From Elusimicrobiota bacterium (lineage in GTDB: Bacteria > Elusimicrobiota > Elusimicrobia > UBA1565 > UBA9628), in NCBI GenBank assembly GCA_016209035.1, contig JACQWX010000008.1, forward strand, positions 1 to 60,827: a stretch of DNA of 60,827 nucleotides, read 5' to 3'. A program made the translations under genes and the position numbers. A model generated the notes under the pieces. The model saw nothing but the letters and a program-made list of their open reading frames with translations. It did no database searches and was not told where the DNA came from. This document shows positions 8,919-17,428 of this stretch, in pieces (position 1 is the stretch's first letter; each line of letters opens with the position of its first letter).

Positions 8919-10303
8919 TCCTCCTCCATCCCCTTGTGGTCGCCGCGCTGGGCCACCATCCTCTTGAGGAGCTCCCTGGCGCGGTCGAACCGGATGCGGC
9001 CCTCGCGGACCATCTGGTCGGCGATGCGGATGGCCGTATCGCCCCAGGCGCCGGCCGAGTAGGCCACGTTCCTGGCGTGGAGGGTCATGTGGCCCTCCTG
9101 GATGCCCTCGGTCACCAGGGCCCGCACCGCGGCGAGGTTCTGGACCAGGCCGACGGAGGCGATGACCTCGGCCAACTCCCGGCGGGAGGGCATGCCGAGG
9201 ACCTTGAGCAGGATGGCGACCCCGGGGTGGAGCTTGGTCACCCCGCCCACGACCCCGACCGCGATGGGGGCCTCGATCTCGCCGATGAGACGGTCGCCCT
9301 CGATGCGGTACTTCGTCAGCGACCGGTAGCGGCCGCTGCGCGCGGCGTAGGCGTGGCAGCCGGCCTCCACCGCTCGCCAATCGTTGCCGGTGGCGAGCAG
9401 GACCGCGTCGATGCCGTTCATGATGCCCTTGTTGTGCGTGGTGGCCCGGTAGGGGTCGGCGTCAGCCCAATGGAAAGCCTTGACGATGCGTTCGGCCACC
9501 TGCCGGCCGTCGAAGCCGCCCTTGGCCAGGCAGTCGCAGCGTATGTCGAAGCGCGCGCGCACCAGGGACTTGTCGGCGAGGTTCGTGATGATCTGGCAGA
9601 CGACCTCGCCCTTCGTCATCTCGGCCATGATTGGCCCGAGGGTCTCCACCATGGTGTTCACCGCGTTGGCGCCCATGGCGTCGATGACATTGACCTGCAG
9701 GTGCAAGATCAGCATGGCGCCGCTCGCGGTCTCGACGCGCCTGACGTAGTAGTCCTTGGCGCCCCCGCCCAGGGAGACCAGCATCTGGTCCTGCTTGTTG
9801 GCGAGCTTGAGGAGCCGGTCCTTGGCCTCCAGGATGTCCTTCTCGGCCTGGTCGAGGTCGGGGACGCCTACCAGCTGGATCTGCCCCTCCATGATGGCGG
9901 GCTCGGCCGTCGCGGTGAGCTTGCCGTTCTCCCGGATGAGCTTGGCCAGGTGGCTGCAGGCCGCCACGATGGAGGTCTCCTCGACCGCCATGGGGATGAG
10001 ATAGTCTTTGTCGTTGATGCGGAAATTGACCGCCAGGCCCAGTGGAAGGCCGAAGACCCCGATGACGTTCTCGATAAGCATGTCCGCCTGCTCGGCGGTC
10101 AAGGTCTCGTTCCTGAGGGCCCACTTCTCCTTGGTCGGCAGGTCCATCCATTCGTCGAGCTTGTCGAGGCGCTCCCAGACATCGAGTTTGTAGAAGCCGG
10201 GAAGCCTCGAGGTCCTGGCCGTCTCGCGGCTCAAGAGTTCAGCCTTGGCCTCCTGCCGGATCAGCGCCTGCTTCTCTGCCTTGTCCGTCGGCTGGTTATC
10301 CAT
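8915..10303 (-). CDS. mvaA: Hydroxymethylglutaryl-CoA reductase, class II type
   Basis: A 462-residue class II (Pseudomonas/archaeal-like) HMG-CoA reductase. Visible signatures are AVEETSIVAACS with the catalytic glutamate, DAMGANAVNT with the catalytic aspartate, the HNKG lysine, and LHARN with the C-terminal catalytic histidine. It reduces HMG-CoA to mevalonate (biosynthetic direction inferred from context). The chosen ATG reads MDNQPTDK and sits inside the 3' end of fni (43-base overlap), with AAAGGA immediately before it. It couples to mevalonate kinase downstream through TTGA. Confidence 0.95.
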   Translation of the reverse strand: MDNQPTDKAEKQALIRQEAKAELLSRETARTSRLPGFYKLDVWERLDKLDEWMDLPTKEKWALRNETLTAEQADMLIENVIGVFGLPLGLAVNFRINDKDYLIPMAVEETSIVAACSHLAKLIRENGKLTATAEPAIMEGQIQLVGVPDLDQAEKDILEAKDRLLKLANKQDQMLVSLGGGAKDYYVRRVETASGAMLILHLQVNVIDAMGANAVNTMVETLGPIMAEMTKGEVVCQIITNLADKSLVRARFDIRCDCLAKGGFDGRQVAERIVKAFHWADADPYRATTHNKGIMNGIDAVLLATGNDWRAVEAGCHAYAARSGRYRSLTKYRIEGDRLIGEIEAPIAVGVVGGVTKLHPGVAILLKVLGMPSRRELAEVIASVGLVQNLAAVRALVTEGIQEGHMTLHARNVAYSAGAWGDTAIRIADQMVREGRIRFDRARELLKRMVAQRGDHKGMEED

Positions 10304-11337
10304 TCCTTTAGGTTCCCCGTGATGACCGGCCCTGTCCGGGCGAGGGCCTGGAGGTCCCCGGCCCCGGACAGGAGCATGACGGTCTTCAGCTCCTCGATCA
10401 CGCCCGACAGGAATCCCACGACGCCGTCCAAGCCGCCGCGGCCGTGGCTGCGCAGGACCGGCAGGGCCATGGCCACCAGGTCCGCGCCCAAGGCCAGGCA
10501 CTTGGCGGCGTCGAGACCGTTCCTGACGCCGCCGGAGGCGACGATTTGAAGACCCAGCCCTTGGACCTCGAAGAGGGAAACGGCAGTGGGAATTCCCCAT
10601 TCATCCAGCCACCGGCGCTTCGTCCCCCTTCGGGGACTGCGCAGACGCTCCACCCACGGCCACGAGGTGCCCCCTGCCCCGGCCACGTCCACGATGCGCA
10701 CGCCGGCCGCCTTTATCCTGGACGCGGCCTCCCGGGAGATGCCGCATCCCGTCTCCTTGACCATGACCCTGCCCGGCAGGCGCCTGGACAATGCCTTGAG
10801 CACGGCGGAGCCGTCCGGAAAGCTCCGATCGCCCTCCGACTGGCTCAGTTCCTGGGCCGCGTTGAGGTGGATCGCCAGGCCGTCCGCCCCGATGGACCGG
10901 ACCAAGCCCGCGAGCCTACCCACCCCGGCCTTGGCGGCCTGCTGGATGCCGACGTTGCCGACGATGGGGACGTCGGGCGCCCATCTCCTGACCTGGCAGG
11001 ACCCCGCGGCCTTGGGGTCCTCCAGCATGGGCCTCTGGCTCCCCAGGCACAGGCCGATGCCCAGGCGCTGGGCGGCCTTGGCCAGGTCACGGTTGAGGTC
11101 TCGCGCCTCCTCGACCCCGCCGGAGAGGGCGCCGATGAGAAGCGGGGCCTTGAGCCTGCGGCCCATGAAGCGCGTCTCGGTGCGGATCCCGTCGAAAGAG
11201 AGGCCCGCGAGGGCCTGGTGGACCAGATGCACGTTTTCCAATAGCGTGGTCTTGTCCCTGTACTCGACATCCATCTCTTGGCAGAGCTTGAGATGGTCGA
11301 GCTTCCTGGAGCCGATCATGGTTTCAGCCAAAGGCAT
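10261..11337 (-). CDS. fni: Type 2 isopentenyl-diphosphate isomerase (FMN-dependent)
   Basis: A 358-residue type 2 isomerase: SRKLDHL near the N-terminus, HLNAAQE, the VKETGCGIS segment and the GAGGTSW FMN/phosphate loop. It interconverts IPP and DMAPP and so completes the pathway encoded downstream. As the first gene of the minus-strand operon it lies behind an extended -10 promoter. The first ATG is directly preceded by AAGAGG with almost no spacer; an in-frame ATG six codons later could be used instead. Confidence 0.94.
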   Translation of the reverse strand: MPLAETMIGSRKLDHLKLCQEMDVEYRDKTTLLENVHLVHQALAGLSFDGIRTETRFMGRRLKAPLLIGALSGGVEEARDLNRDLAKAAQRLGIGLCLGSQRPMLEDPKAAGSCQVRRWAPDVPIVGNVGIQQAAKAGVGRLAGLVRSIGADGLAIHLNAAQELSQSEGDRSFPDGSAVLKALSRRLPGRVMVKETGCGISREAASRIKAAGVRIVDVAGAGGTSWPWVERLRSPRRGTKRRWLDEWGIPTAVSLFEVQGLGLQIVASGGVRNGLDAAKCLALGADLVAMALPVLRSHGRGGLDGVVGFLSGVIEELKTVMLLSGAGDLQALARTGPVITGNLKEWITSRRTRQRSRR

Positions 11338-11356
11338 CCTCTTGCGGGAAAGCGGT

Positions 11357-11386
11357 ATTTTACCAATTCGGGGCGGGGGTTTTCAT
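11357..11386 (-). promoter_or_regulatory. Promoter of the isoprenoid operon
   Basis: Reading leftward, ATGAAA (11386-11381) is followed after 18 nt by an extended -10, TGG plus TAAAAT (11362-11357), about 19 nt before the fni ATG. The -35 is weak (4 of 6 matches), but the extended -10 is good. Confidence 0.55.
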
Positions 11387-11413
11387 GGAATTCGGCGTCT
11401 GCGCCGGCGAAAA

Positions 11414-11422
11414 TGCTAGGAT
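11414..11422 (+). promoter_or_regulatory. Extended -10 element, possibly leaderless
   Basis: TGCTAGGAT ends 6 nt before the ATG of the aldolase gene. If it is a -10 box, transcription would start at or next to the ATG. The same bases also resemble a weak AGGA ribosome-binding site, so the two readings compete. Confidence 0.4.
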
Positions 11423-11428
11423 GGGTCC

Positions 11429-12097
11429 ATGAGTCCCATGCGCAAGACCGACGACCAACATCGGGCCGAATTGGTGAAGGCCGGCCGCAGGCTCTACGAG
11501 CTCGGCTTCTGTCCGTCCACCTCGGGGAACATCTCGGTCCGGCTCGACGCCTGGCGCATCATGATCACCCCGACCGGGGCGTCCAAGGGAGACATGAAGC
11601 CCGAGGACATGGTCGTGCTCTCCCCCAAGGGCGAGCACCGCTTCGGCCGCAAGCAGGCCTCCTCCGAGGCTGAGATGCACCTCCTGGCCTACCGTCTGAG
11701 GCCCGAGGTGGGCGCCGTGGTCCACGCCCATCCGGCCAAGGCCACGGCCTTCGCGTGCGCGGGCCTGGCCCTGGACCAGAACCTCGCCACCGAGTTCACC
11801 ATGATGGTGGGGCCGGTGCCCCTCGCCCGCTACGGCACGCCCGGCACGCCGGACCTCTCGGCCTCGCTCGAGGATCTCATCCCGGGGCACAACGGGGTGC
11901 TCATGGGCAACCACGGGGTGGTGGCCTACGGCAAGGACCTGCTCGAGGCCGTCGGCCGCATGGAGATGATCGAGCACTTCGCCGAGATCGTGCAGGGCAC
12001 CCTGCTCGCGGGACGACAGACGCCCCTTTCGCCCGAGGATCTGGCCAAGCTCCACCAGGCCGCGCGCCGCTACTCAGAAGGAGCCAAGGGGCGCTAG
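11429..12097 (+). CDS. Class II aldolase/adducin family protein (fuculose-phosphate aldolase-like)
   Basis: A 222-residue class II aldolase. Zinc ligands are visible as the histidine pair in VVHAHPAK and the histidine in GNHGVVAYG; STSGNISVR and TPTGASKGD are the substrate-phosphate loops. The family contains fuculose-1-phosphate aldolase, ribulose-phosphate epimerases and dehydratases; the exact substrate cannot be told. It is divergent from fni and is followed closely by the PAP2 phosphatase. Confidence 0.85.
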   Translation: MSPMRKTDDQHRAELVKAGRRLYELGFCPSTSGNISVRLDAWRIMITPTGASKGDMKPEDMVVLSPKGEHRFGRKQASSEAEMHLLAYRLRPEVGAVVHAHPAKATAFACAGLALDQNLATEFTMMVGPVPLARYGTPGTPDLSASLEDLIPGHNGVLMGNHGVVAYGKDLLEAVGRMEMIEHFAEIVQGTLLAGRQTPLSPEDLAKLHQAARRYSEGAKGR

Positions 12098-12115
12098 CGC
12101 GCAGCCGGAGCGCCG

Positions 12116-12709
12116 ATGGCCAGCTTAGGCGCCTTCCTGGCCGGCATGGACCAGGCCCTCTTCGAGAAGATCAACCTGTCCTGGACCCACCCCTGGCTCG
12201 ACGCCTTCTTCCCCTGGCTGACCGACCTCGACCGCAGCCGGGTCTTCGTCTTCGGAGCCCTGCCCGTGATCCTCGCCTGGTGGATCTACAAGCACCGCGG
12301 CAGGGCGGTCAAGATCCTCCTCGCCATGGTCCTGGCCGTCGGCGTGTGCGACGCCGTGGCCTACCGGTTCATCAAGCCCCTGGTGGGCCGCAGCCGGCCC
12401 TCCGGCATCTCGGTGGCCCTGCGGACCCGACATCACGGCGGCCTCGGCTTCCCCTCCAACCACGCGGCCAACACCTTCGCCGGAGCCGCCGTGCTCGGCA
12501 TGGCCGTGCCGCACGCCAGATGGCCGGCCATGGCCATGGCAGGCCTCGTGGCCTACAGCCGCGTCTATGTCGGGGTGCATTATCCCTTCGACGTCCTGGT
12601 TGGAGCGATGCTCGGCCTGCTCGGAGGCGGCCTGACAGGCTCCGGCTTGCTCCGCTACGGCCGCCTCGGCGCAGGCCCCAGCCAGAATCGGACCCGCCAG
12701 CGGTCTTGA
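12116..12709 (+). CDS. PAP2-family membrane phosphatase
   Basis: A 197-residue multi-pass membrane protein with all three PAP2 motifs: KPLVGRSRP, FPSNHAANT and SRVYVGVHYPFDV. Such enzymes dephosphorylate lipid pyrophosphates, for instance undecaprenyl diphosphate or phosphatidate, at the outer face of the membrane. The next gene encodes a DedA protein, another lipid-carrier-related membrane family, so a shared role in polyprenyl-phosphate recycling is plausible. Confidence 0.92.
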   Translation: MASLGAFLAGMDQALFEKINLSWTHPWLDAFFPWLTDLDRSRVFVFGALPVILAWWIYKHRGRAVKILLAMVLAVGVCDAVAYRFIKPLVGRSRPSGISVALRTRHHGGLGFPSNHAANTFAGAAVLGMAVPHARWPAMAMAGLVAYSRVYVGVHYPFDVLVGAMLGLLGGGLTGSGLLRYGRLGAGPSQNRTRQRS

Positions 12710-12720
12710 ACCGATTACTG

Positions 12721-12726
12721 TATAAT
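12721..12726 (+). promoter_or_regulatory. -10 box TATAAT upstream of the DedA gene
   Basis: A perfect TATAAT lies 13 nt before the DedA ATG. No good -35 occurs at 17 nt spacing, and there is no clear ribosome-binding site between it and the ATG. The transcript leader would be only a few bases long. Confidence 0.5.
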
Positions 12727-12739
12727 CTCCCTCCATAAG

Positions 12740-13444
12740 ATGGAACTCCTCCAACAGGGCCTGGACATCTTCCTCCACCTCGACTTGCACCTCAACCAGT
12801 GGGCGGCGGCGCTGGGGCCAGGGCTCTACGTCGTGCTCTTCCTGATCGTGTTCTGCGAGACGGGGCTCGTGATCACGCCCTACCTGCCCGGGGATTCCCT
12901 GCTCTTCGCGGTGGGGGCGCTCTCCGCGACCGAAGGCTCGCCCATCCGCCTGCCGCAGGTCATGGTCCTCTTGGCCGTGGCCGCCATCCTCGGGGACGCG
13001 GTCAACTACGCCGCGGGGTTCTGGATCGGCCCGAAGGTCTTCAACAAGGAGGACTCCTGGCTCTTCGACCGCAGGCATCTTCTGCGCGCCCGCCGGTTCT
13101 ACGAGAGGCACGGCGGCAAGACCATCATCCTCGCCCGGTTCATCCCCATCATCCGCACCTTCGCGCCCTTCGTGGCGGGCATCGGCAAGATGTCCTACCC
13201 GCGCTTCGCTCTCTACAACGTGACGGGCGGCGTCGCCTGGACCGTCATCTTCCTCGGCGCCGGGTACAAGTTCGCCAACCTTCCGGCGGTCAAGAAGCAC
13301 TTCCACTTCGTCATCCTGGCCATCGTCGTCATCTCGGCCATCCCGGTGGTGGTGGAGCTCGTCAAAGCGCGCTACTGCCCGGAGCCCGAAGAGGCGTCGA
13401 CGCGGACGGCGGCGGGACCCTCCCGGGCCGACCATTCCATCTAG
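12740..13444 (+). CDS. DedA-family membrane protein
   Basis: A 234-residue integral membrane protein of the DedA (SNARE-associated) family. It has several hydrophobic segments and the typical FCETGLVITPYLPGDS and GGKTIILARFIPIIRTFAPFVAG regions with conserved glutamate, aspartate and arginines. Family members have been linked to undecaprenyl-phosphate and phospholipid flipping and to membrane-potential homeostasis. A hydrophilic tail of about 25 residues follows the last membrane segment. Confidence 0.93.
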   Translation: MELLQQGLDIFLHLDLHLNQWAAALGPGLYVVLFLIVFCETGLVITPYLPGDSLLFAVGALSATEGSPIRLPQVMVLLAVAAILGDAVNYAAGFWIGPKVFNKEDSWLFDRRHLLRARRFYERHGGKTIILARFIPIIRTFAPFVAGIGKMSYPRFALYNVTGGVAWTVIFLGAGYKFANLPAVKKHFHFVILAIVVISAIPVVVELVKARYCPEPEEASTRTAAGPSRADHSI

Positions 13445-13448
13445 CCCC

Positions 13449-14234
13449 ATGGGCAAGCGCTACTCCACCATAGAGCTCGAGCGGGAGGGCCGGCTGCTCT
13501 GGGTCCGGCTCTCGCGGCCGGCCGTGCGCAATGCCTTCGACGACACGCTTCTCAAGGAGTCGGCCGAGGCCTTCAGCGAGGCGGGGAAGGATCCGGCGGT
13601 CCGGGTCGTGGTCGTGACCGGGAGCGGCCAGGCCTTCTGCGCGGGCGCGGACCTCTCCTGGATGCGCAAGGTCGTGGACTTTACCTTGGAGCGGAACCGC
13701 GCCGACACCCGTGCCGTGGTCGATGCCTTCGGCGCGCTCTACCGCGTGCCCAAGCCCACGGTCGCGGCCGTCAACGGCCCTGCCATCGGCGGGGGCCTGG
13801 GGTTTGCGGCCGCCTGCGACGTGGTGGTGGCGTCCAAGGACGCGGTGTTCGGATTGAGCGAGGTGCGCCTCGGCGTGGTGTCGGCGTGCATCACCCCGTT
13901 CCTGCTGAGGCGGACCCCGGCCGGCAGACTCAGGCGCTGGATGCTCAGCGGCGAGCGCTTCGACGTCGAGACCGCCAGGTCGCTCGGGCTGGTGGACCTC
14001 GTCGTCCCTGCCGCGGAGGTCCTGCCCCGCGCTCGCGACATCGCGCAGGGCATGGCGCAAGGCGCTCCTGGGGCCCAGGCCGTGGTCAAGGATCTCCTCG
14101 ACAAGATGCCGGAGATGACCCTTCGAGAGGCGCTGGAGCATTCCGTGGAGGTCCTGGCCAAGCTCCGGGCGAGCCCCGAGGCTCAGAAAGGCATGCGGGC
14201 CTTCCTGGAGAAGAAGCCCTGCGCTTGGGAGTGA
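13449..14234 (+). CDS. Enoyl-CoA hydratase/isomerase (methylglutaconyl-CoA hydratase-like)
   Basis: A 261-residue crotonase-fold protein. The oxyanion-hole segments (FCAGADLSWM and IGGGLGFAAACD) and a catalytic glutamate in LSEVRLGVV are visible. FCAGADLSWM is typical of methylglutaconyl-CoA hydratases of leucine breakdown, but broader enoyl-CoA hydratase activity is equally possible. It starts four bases after the DedA stop and is followed one base later by the DUF6125-like gene. Confidence 0.85.
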   Translation: MGKRYSTIELEREGRLLWVRLSRPAVRNAFDDTLLKESAEAFSEAGKDPAVRVVVVTGSGQAFCAGADLSWMRKVVDFTLERNRADTRAVVDAFGALYRVPKPTVAAVNGPAIGGGLGFAAACDVVVASKDAVFGLSEVRLGVVSACITPFLLRRTPAGRLRRWMLSGERFDVETARSLGLVDLVVPAAEVLPRARDIAQGMAQGAPGAQAVVKDLLDKMPEMTLREALEHSVEVLAKLRASPEAQKGMRAFLEKKPCAWE

Positions 14235-14235
14235 C

Positions 14236-14739
14236 ATGGACCACTTGAAGGACTTCACCCGCGAGCAGCTCCTCGTCCTCATCGACGTCCATGCCAAGAG
14301 CTGGCTCGCCCACGACGGGTGCTGGTTCCTGGCGGCGGAGGAGAAGCTCGGGATGCCGGGGGCGGTCGAACTCGACAAGCTTTCCTGGGAGCGCTTCTCC
14401 CCGGCCGAGGCCAAGAGGATCATGTCGGCCTTCGGCATCCCCAAGAACGGCGGCTTGGACGCCTTGGAGAAGGCCTTGTGGCTGCGCCTCTACGCAGCCG
14501 TCAACCGCCAGAAGATCGAACGGCCCTCTCCCGACCGGCTGGTGCTCTGCATGTTGGAGTGCCGCGTGCAGAAGGCTCGGCGCGACAAGGGCTTGAAGGA
14601 CTTCTCCTGCGGGGAAGTCGGCATCATCGAGTACTCCCGCTTCGCCTGCGCCATCGACCCGCGCATCAAGACCAGGCGCCTGTCCTGCTTCCCGGAGATC
14701 ACCCAGGAGTACTGGTGCGCCTGGGAGTTCTCGATCTAG
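14236..14739 (+). CDS. Conserved hypothetical protein, DUF6125-like
   Basis: A 167-residue soluble protein with several conserved-looking cysteines (HDGCWF, LCMLECR, DFSCGE, RFACAI, SCFPEI, WCAWEF). I recognise the opening (LLxLIDxxAKSWLAHDG...) as that of the DUF6125 family, which is often annotated as a cytosolic protein; this is from memory. The cysteines might bind a metal. It follows the enoyl-CoA hydratase by one base and ends opposite the nrtR gene. Confidence 0.65.
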   Translation: MDHLKDFTREQLLVLIDVHAKSWLAHDGCWFLAAEEKLGMPGAVELDKLSWERFSPAEAKRIMSAFGIPKNGGLDALEKALWLRLYAAVNRQKIERPSPDRLVLCMLECRVQKARRDKGLKDFSCGEVGIIEYSRFACAIDPRIKTRRLSCFPEITQEYWCAWEFSI

Positions 14740-14757
14740 GCCGCAAGGCAGTGCCGG

Positions 14758-15522
14758 TCAGAAGGGGAACAGCACTCCCCGCTCGCGGAGCCTCTCGAAC
14801 TTCGCGGCCGAGAACTCGAAGAGCCTGGCCGGCCGGGTGAGGCCCTCGGTGCGGCTTCCCTTCGTGGGGCGCAGCACCCCCAGCGCCAGGACCTTGCGCC
14901 GGAAGTTGCGCTTGTCGAGGCGCTTGCCCAGGACGGCCTCGAAGACGCGCTGGAGTTCGGTCAGGGTGAAGCGGCTGGGCACGAGCCCGAACCCCACGGT
15001 CGTCCAATCCAGCTTCCAGCGCAGCCGCTGGCGGGCGTAGTCGAGGATGGCGGCGTGGTCGAACGCCAGCTGGGGAGGGTCGTAGGCGTCGGACCAGGCG
15101 GCCTCCTCGGCGTCTCCTCCCGCGGCGAGCAAGGGCCCGCCGTCCCCGAAGGCGCGGCTGTTCTCCGCTCGCCGAAGCGGGACGGCGGGCGGGGCCGCGG
15201 CGGACCCGGCGGGGAGCAGCGCGAAGTAGCTCACCGAGAGCACCCGGCCGCGCGGGTCGCGGCGGGGGTTTCCGAAGGTGTAGAGCTGTTCGAGATAGAC
15301 GTCGGCGACCCCGGTCTCTTCCCGCAGTTCGCGCCGGGCCGCCTCGTCCAAGCCCTCGTCCTCCTTGAGGAACCCGCCGGGCAAGGCCCAGCGGCCCTGG
15401 AAGGGCGGCGCCCCGCGTTTGATGAGCAGGGCCTTGAGCCGGCCCTCCCGGACCATGAAGATGACGATGTCTACCGCCACCCGCGGACCCGTAGCTTTCG
15501 GACAGGCCGTGCCGGAGTCCAT
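14758..15522 (-). CDS. nrtR: NrtR-like regulator: Nudix domain plus winged helix
   Basis: A 254-residue protein. Residues about 15-150 form a Nudix domain with the box GGFLKEDEGLDEAARRELREE; residues about 170-254 form a winged-helix domain (RFTLTELQRVFEAVLGKRLDKRNFRRKV...). This is the NrtR architecture of NAD-metabolism repressors, whose Nudix domain senses ADP-ribose-type ligands. It is the last gene of an operon that also encodes PncB, a nicotinamidase-like enzyme and a NAD-kinase-like protein. The ATG at 15522 lies 6 nt behind a -10 box, so a second, leaderless transcript is likely. Confidence 0.87.
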   Translation of the reverse strand: MDSGTACPKATGPRVAVDIVIFMVREGRLKALLIKRGAPPFQGRWALPGGFLKEDEGLDEAARRELREETGVADVYLEQLYTFGNPRRDPRGRVLSVSYFALLPAGSAAAPPAVPLRRAENSRAFGDGGPLLAAGGDAEEAAWSDAYDPPQLAFDHAAILDYARQRLRWKLDWTTVGFGLVPSRFTLTELQRVFEAVLGKRLDKRNFRRKVLALGVLRPTKGSRTEGLTRPARLFEFSAAKFERLRERGVLFPF

Positions 15523-15540
15523 GCGCCAAGTATAGCGCAT
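15521..15540 (-). promoter_or_regulatory. nrtR promoter with overlapping inverted repeat
   Basis: The -10 TATACT (15534-15529 leftward) is enclosed by a perfect inverted repeat, ATGCGC and GCGCAT, 8 bases apart. The repeat also covers the ATG. It resembles the repeat at the operon head (23211-23229), which makes it a candidate operator for NrtR itself. Confidence 0.5.
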
Positions 15541-15551
15541 TCTTGAGCCCG

Positions 15552-16475
15552 TCATGGCGCCGCGAGACGCGCGCGCTCTCGCGCCGCGGCCACGGTCAGC
15601 ACCGCGCCCGAATCGAACGCCAGGAAGTCGCTCTCGATGCCGTCCGAGAACACGGCCCCGCCGGAGGGCATGAGCGACTCCAGGGTGATCTCCGAGCCCG
15701 GCTCCACGAAACCGGCCGCGAGCGAGACCTCGGACTCGCGGCTCGCGAAGGGCTCGCGCACCACGAAGACCAGCCTGGGGTCCTCCCAGGCGAGGCGCAC
15801 GGGCGGCGCGGCGGCGCCCCCGAACGCCGCCGCCAATCCCGCCGACATGTTGAAGACCGATGAGAGCCAGCCCGTCGAGCCCGCGCCCGTCGAGACGATG
15901 AGGCCGCTCGAAGATTGGCGTTCGCGCCGCGTCCCATGTCCGAGCACGTACTTGGCGGAGACGTGGCTGCGCGGGCCGATGAAGAGGTCGTTGAAGGCCA
16001 AGAGGCGCGACCCGTCGGAGAGCCTGGCCTCGGCCATGGTGACCTCGCGGAGCCTCGAGCGGCCTTCCAGGACGGCCGCGGCGCCGGTCCTCGCGCCCGC
16101 GACCTGGAAGGGGAGCAGGATGCCGTCCATCCGGGAGGGATCGGGATTCACCGCCACGATGGGGGAGCCCCCGACGTACTTGGCCGTGTTGGCCACGAGG
16201 CCGTCTTGCCCCGCGGTCACGACCAGGTCCGTCGGAGCGAACAGGTAGGTGGGCAGGAAGGACCGGTCGATCTCCTGGATGGGCAGGCCGAAGTCCAGGG
16301 AGCGCCTTAGAGTCTCTATGGCCGCCGTGTAGTCGTCGTGCTCGGCTTGGGTTGCGGCGAAGTCAAACCCCTCGTGCTCGAGGTAGAAGCGGGCCTGCCC
16401 CTTGGTGGGGAAGCGCTCCAGGAGCTCGGAGAGCCCGGTGCGCCGCGTCACCAGGACGACCTTCTCGCAGGTCAT
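15552..16475 (-). CDS. NAD kinase-like protein
   Basis: A 307-residue protein with a degenerate NAD-kinase core. GQDGLVANTAKYV takes the place of the usual GGDG loop, FNDLFIG stands for the NE/D motif, and STGAGSTGW is the conserved glycine-rich strand. It may phosphorylate NAD or a related nucleotide or diacylglycerol-like substrate. The GQDG change suggests altered activity. It overlaps the SPFH gene by ATGA and sits in a NAD-salvage operon, favouring a NAD(P)-linked substrate. Confidence 0.8.
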   Translation of the reverse strand: MTCEKVVLVTRRTGLSELLERFPTKGQARFYLEHEGFDFAATQAEHDDYTAAIETLRRSLDFGLPIQEIDRSFLPTYLFAPTDLVVTAGQDGLVANTAKYVGGSPIVAVNPDPSRMDGILLPFQVAGARTGAAAVLEGRSRLREVTMAEARLSDGSRLLAFNDLFIGPRSHVSAKYVLGHGTRRERQSSSGLIVSTGAGSTGWLSSVFNMSAGLAAAFGGAAAPPVRLAWEDPRLVFVVREPFASRESEVSLAAGFVEPGSEITLESLMPSGGAVFSDGIESDFLAFDSGAVLTVAAARERARLAAP

Positions 16476-17425
16476 GGATGCATGAGGCTGCGCAGCAGGT
16501 CCGGCGAGATGTTGAGCTCCCCGATCCTGCCCGCGTTGCGGGCCAGGTCCTGGAAGGCCGAGGCGATCAGGAGGCCGGCGTCGAGCTTGCCGGTGCCCGC
16601 CGCCAGCAGGATGCGCCAGTCGAGGCCCCGCAGGGGTTTGAGCGTGGCGTCCAGGGCGTAGGCCTTGGCGTCGGCCGCCTTGCGGTCGTTGGCCGCCTGG
16701 CGCTCCACCAGGGCGGCGCGGGCCTCTTCGACCGCGATGTCCGCGGCCATCTTGCGCTCGCGGATGGCGCGGCGCTTACCTTCCACCGCGATCTCGGTGT
16801 TCAGCTCGCTCTCCTTGATGCGCCGTTCCTGCTCCACGGCGGCGTTCCGGCGGTCGTAGACCGCGTCGTCGGCCTCGGCCTTGAGACGCTCTCTAGCCTC
16901 GGCTTCGAGGGCCTTGGCCATCTCCGGGGTCGGGCGCACCGCGGCCACGGCGACGCCCAGGACCTCGAGCCCCAGCATGGCCACGACCTCGTCGGCGGGC
17001 AGGCCCTGCTTGAGCAGGCTCACGATCCGGTCCGCGCTCAGCAGCGCCTCCCGCAGGGGGCTGCGCTCGATGAGCGAGCGCGTGCGCGTCTGCGCGGCCT
17101 GGACCAATCGCTGGTCGAGCTGCTCCGGGTCGTCCGAGGCATAGGAGCCGTCGGGCTGGATGCTGTAGTCCAGAATGCGGGCCAGGCGCCCTGGGTCGCT
17201 CACCCGGTAGGAGAGCTGGCCCTGGATGGTGACCTCCTGGAAGTCGGAGGTCAGCTCCTTGAACACGAAGGGCAGGTCCGCGCTCTCCAAGGGGACCCGG
17301 ACCAGGGTCGAGAGCGGGGCCCAATAGAGGAAGGAGAGCCCGGGGCCCTCGGCCACGAGCTTCCCTCCCCGATAGTGCAGCACGTACTCGGTCGGCGACG
17401 ATTTGCGGTAGCTGAACCCGAACAT
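16472..17425 (-). CDS. SPFH/band-7 domain protein
   Basis: A 317-residue protein with an SPFH (stomatin/prohibitin/flotillin) domain in its first 200 residues and a long charged coiled-coil region (about 175-270, rich in E, A, R and K). There is no obvious transmembrane segment, so membrane association would be peripheral or through partners. SPFH proteins oligomerise and scaffold membrane complexes. A textbook AGGAGGTGA lies 3 nt before the ATG, and the pncB stop codon is inside that sequence. Its presence among NAD and kinase/phosphatase genes is the unusual point. Confidence 0.85.
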   Translation of the reverse strand: MFGFSYRKSSPTEYVLHYRGGKLVAEGPGLSFLYWAPLSTLVRVPLESADLPFVFKELTSDFQEVTIQGQLSYRVSDPGRLARILDYSIQPDGSYASDDPEQLDQRLVQAAQTRTRSLIERSPLREALLSADRIVSLLKQGLPADEVVAMLGLEVLGVAVAAVRPTPEMAKALEAEARERLKAEADDAVYDRRNAAVEQERRIKESELNTEIAVEGKRRAIRERKMAADIAVEEARAALVERQAANDRKAADAKAYALDATLKPLRGLDWRILLAAGTGKLDAGLLIASAFQDLARNAGRIGELNISPDLLRSLMHP

Positions 17426-17428
17426 AAT

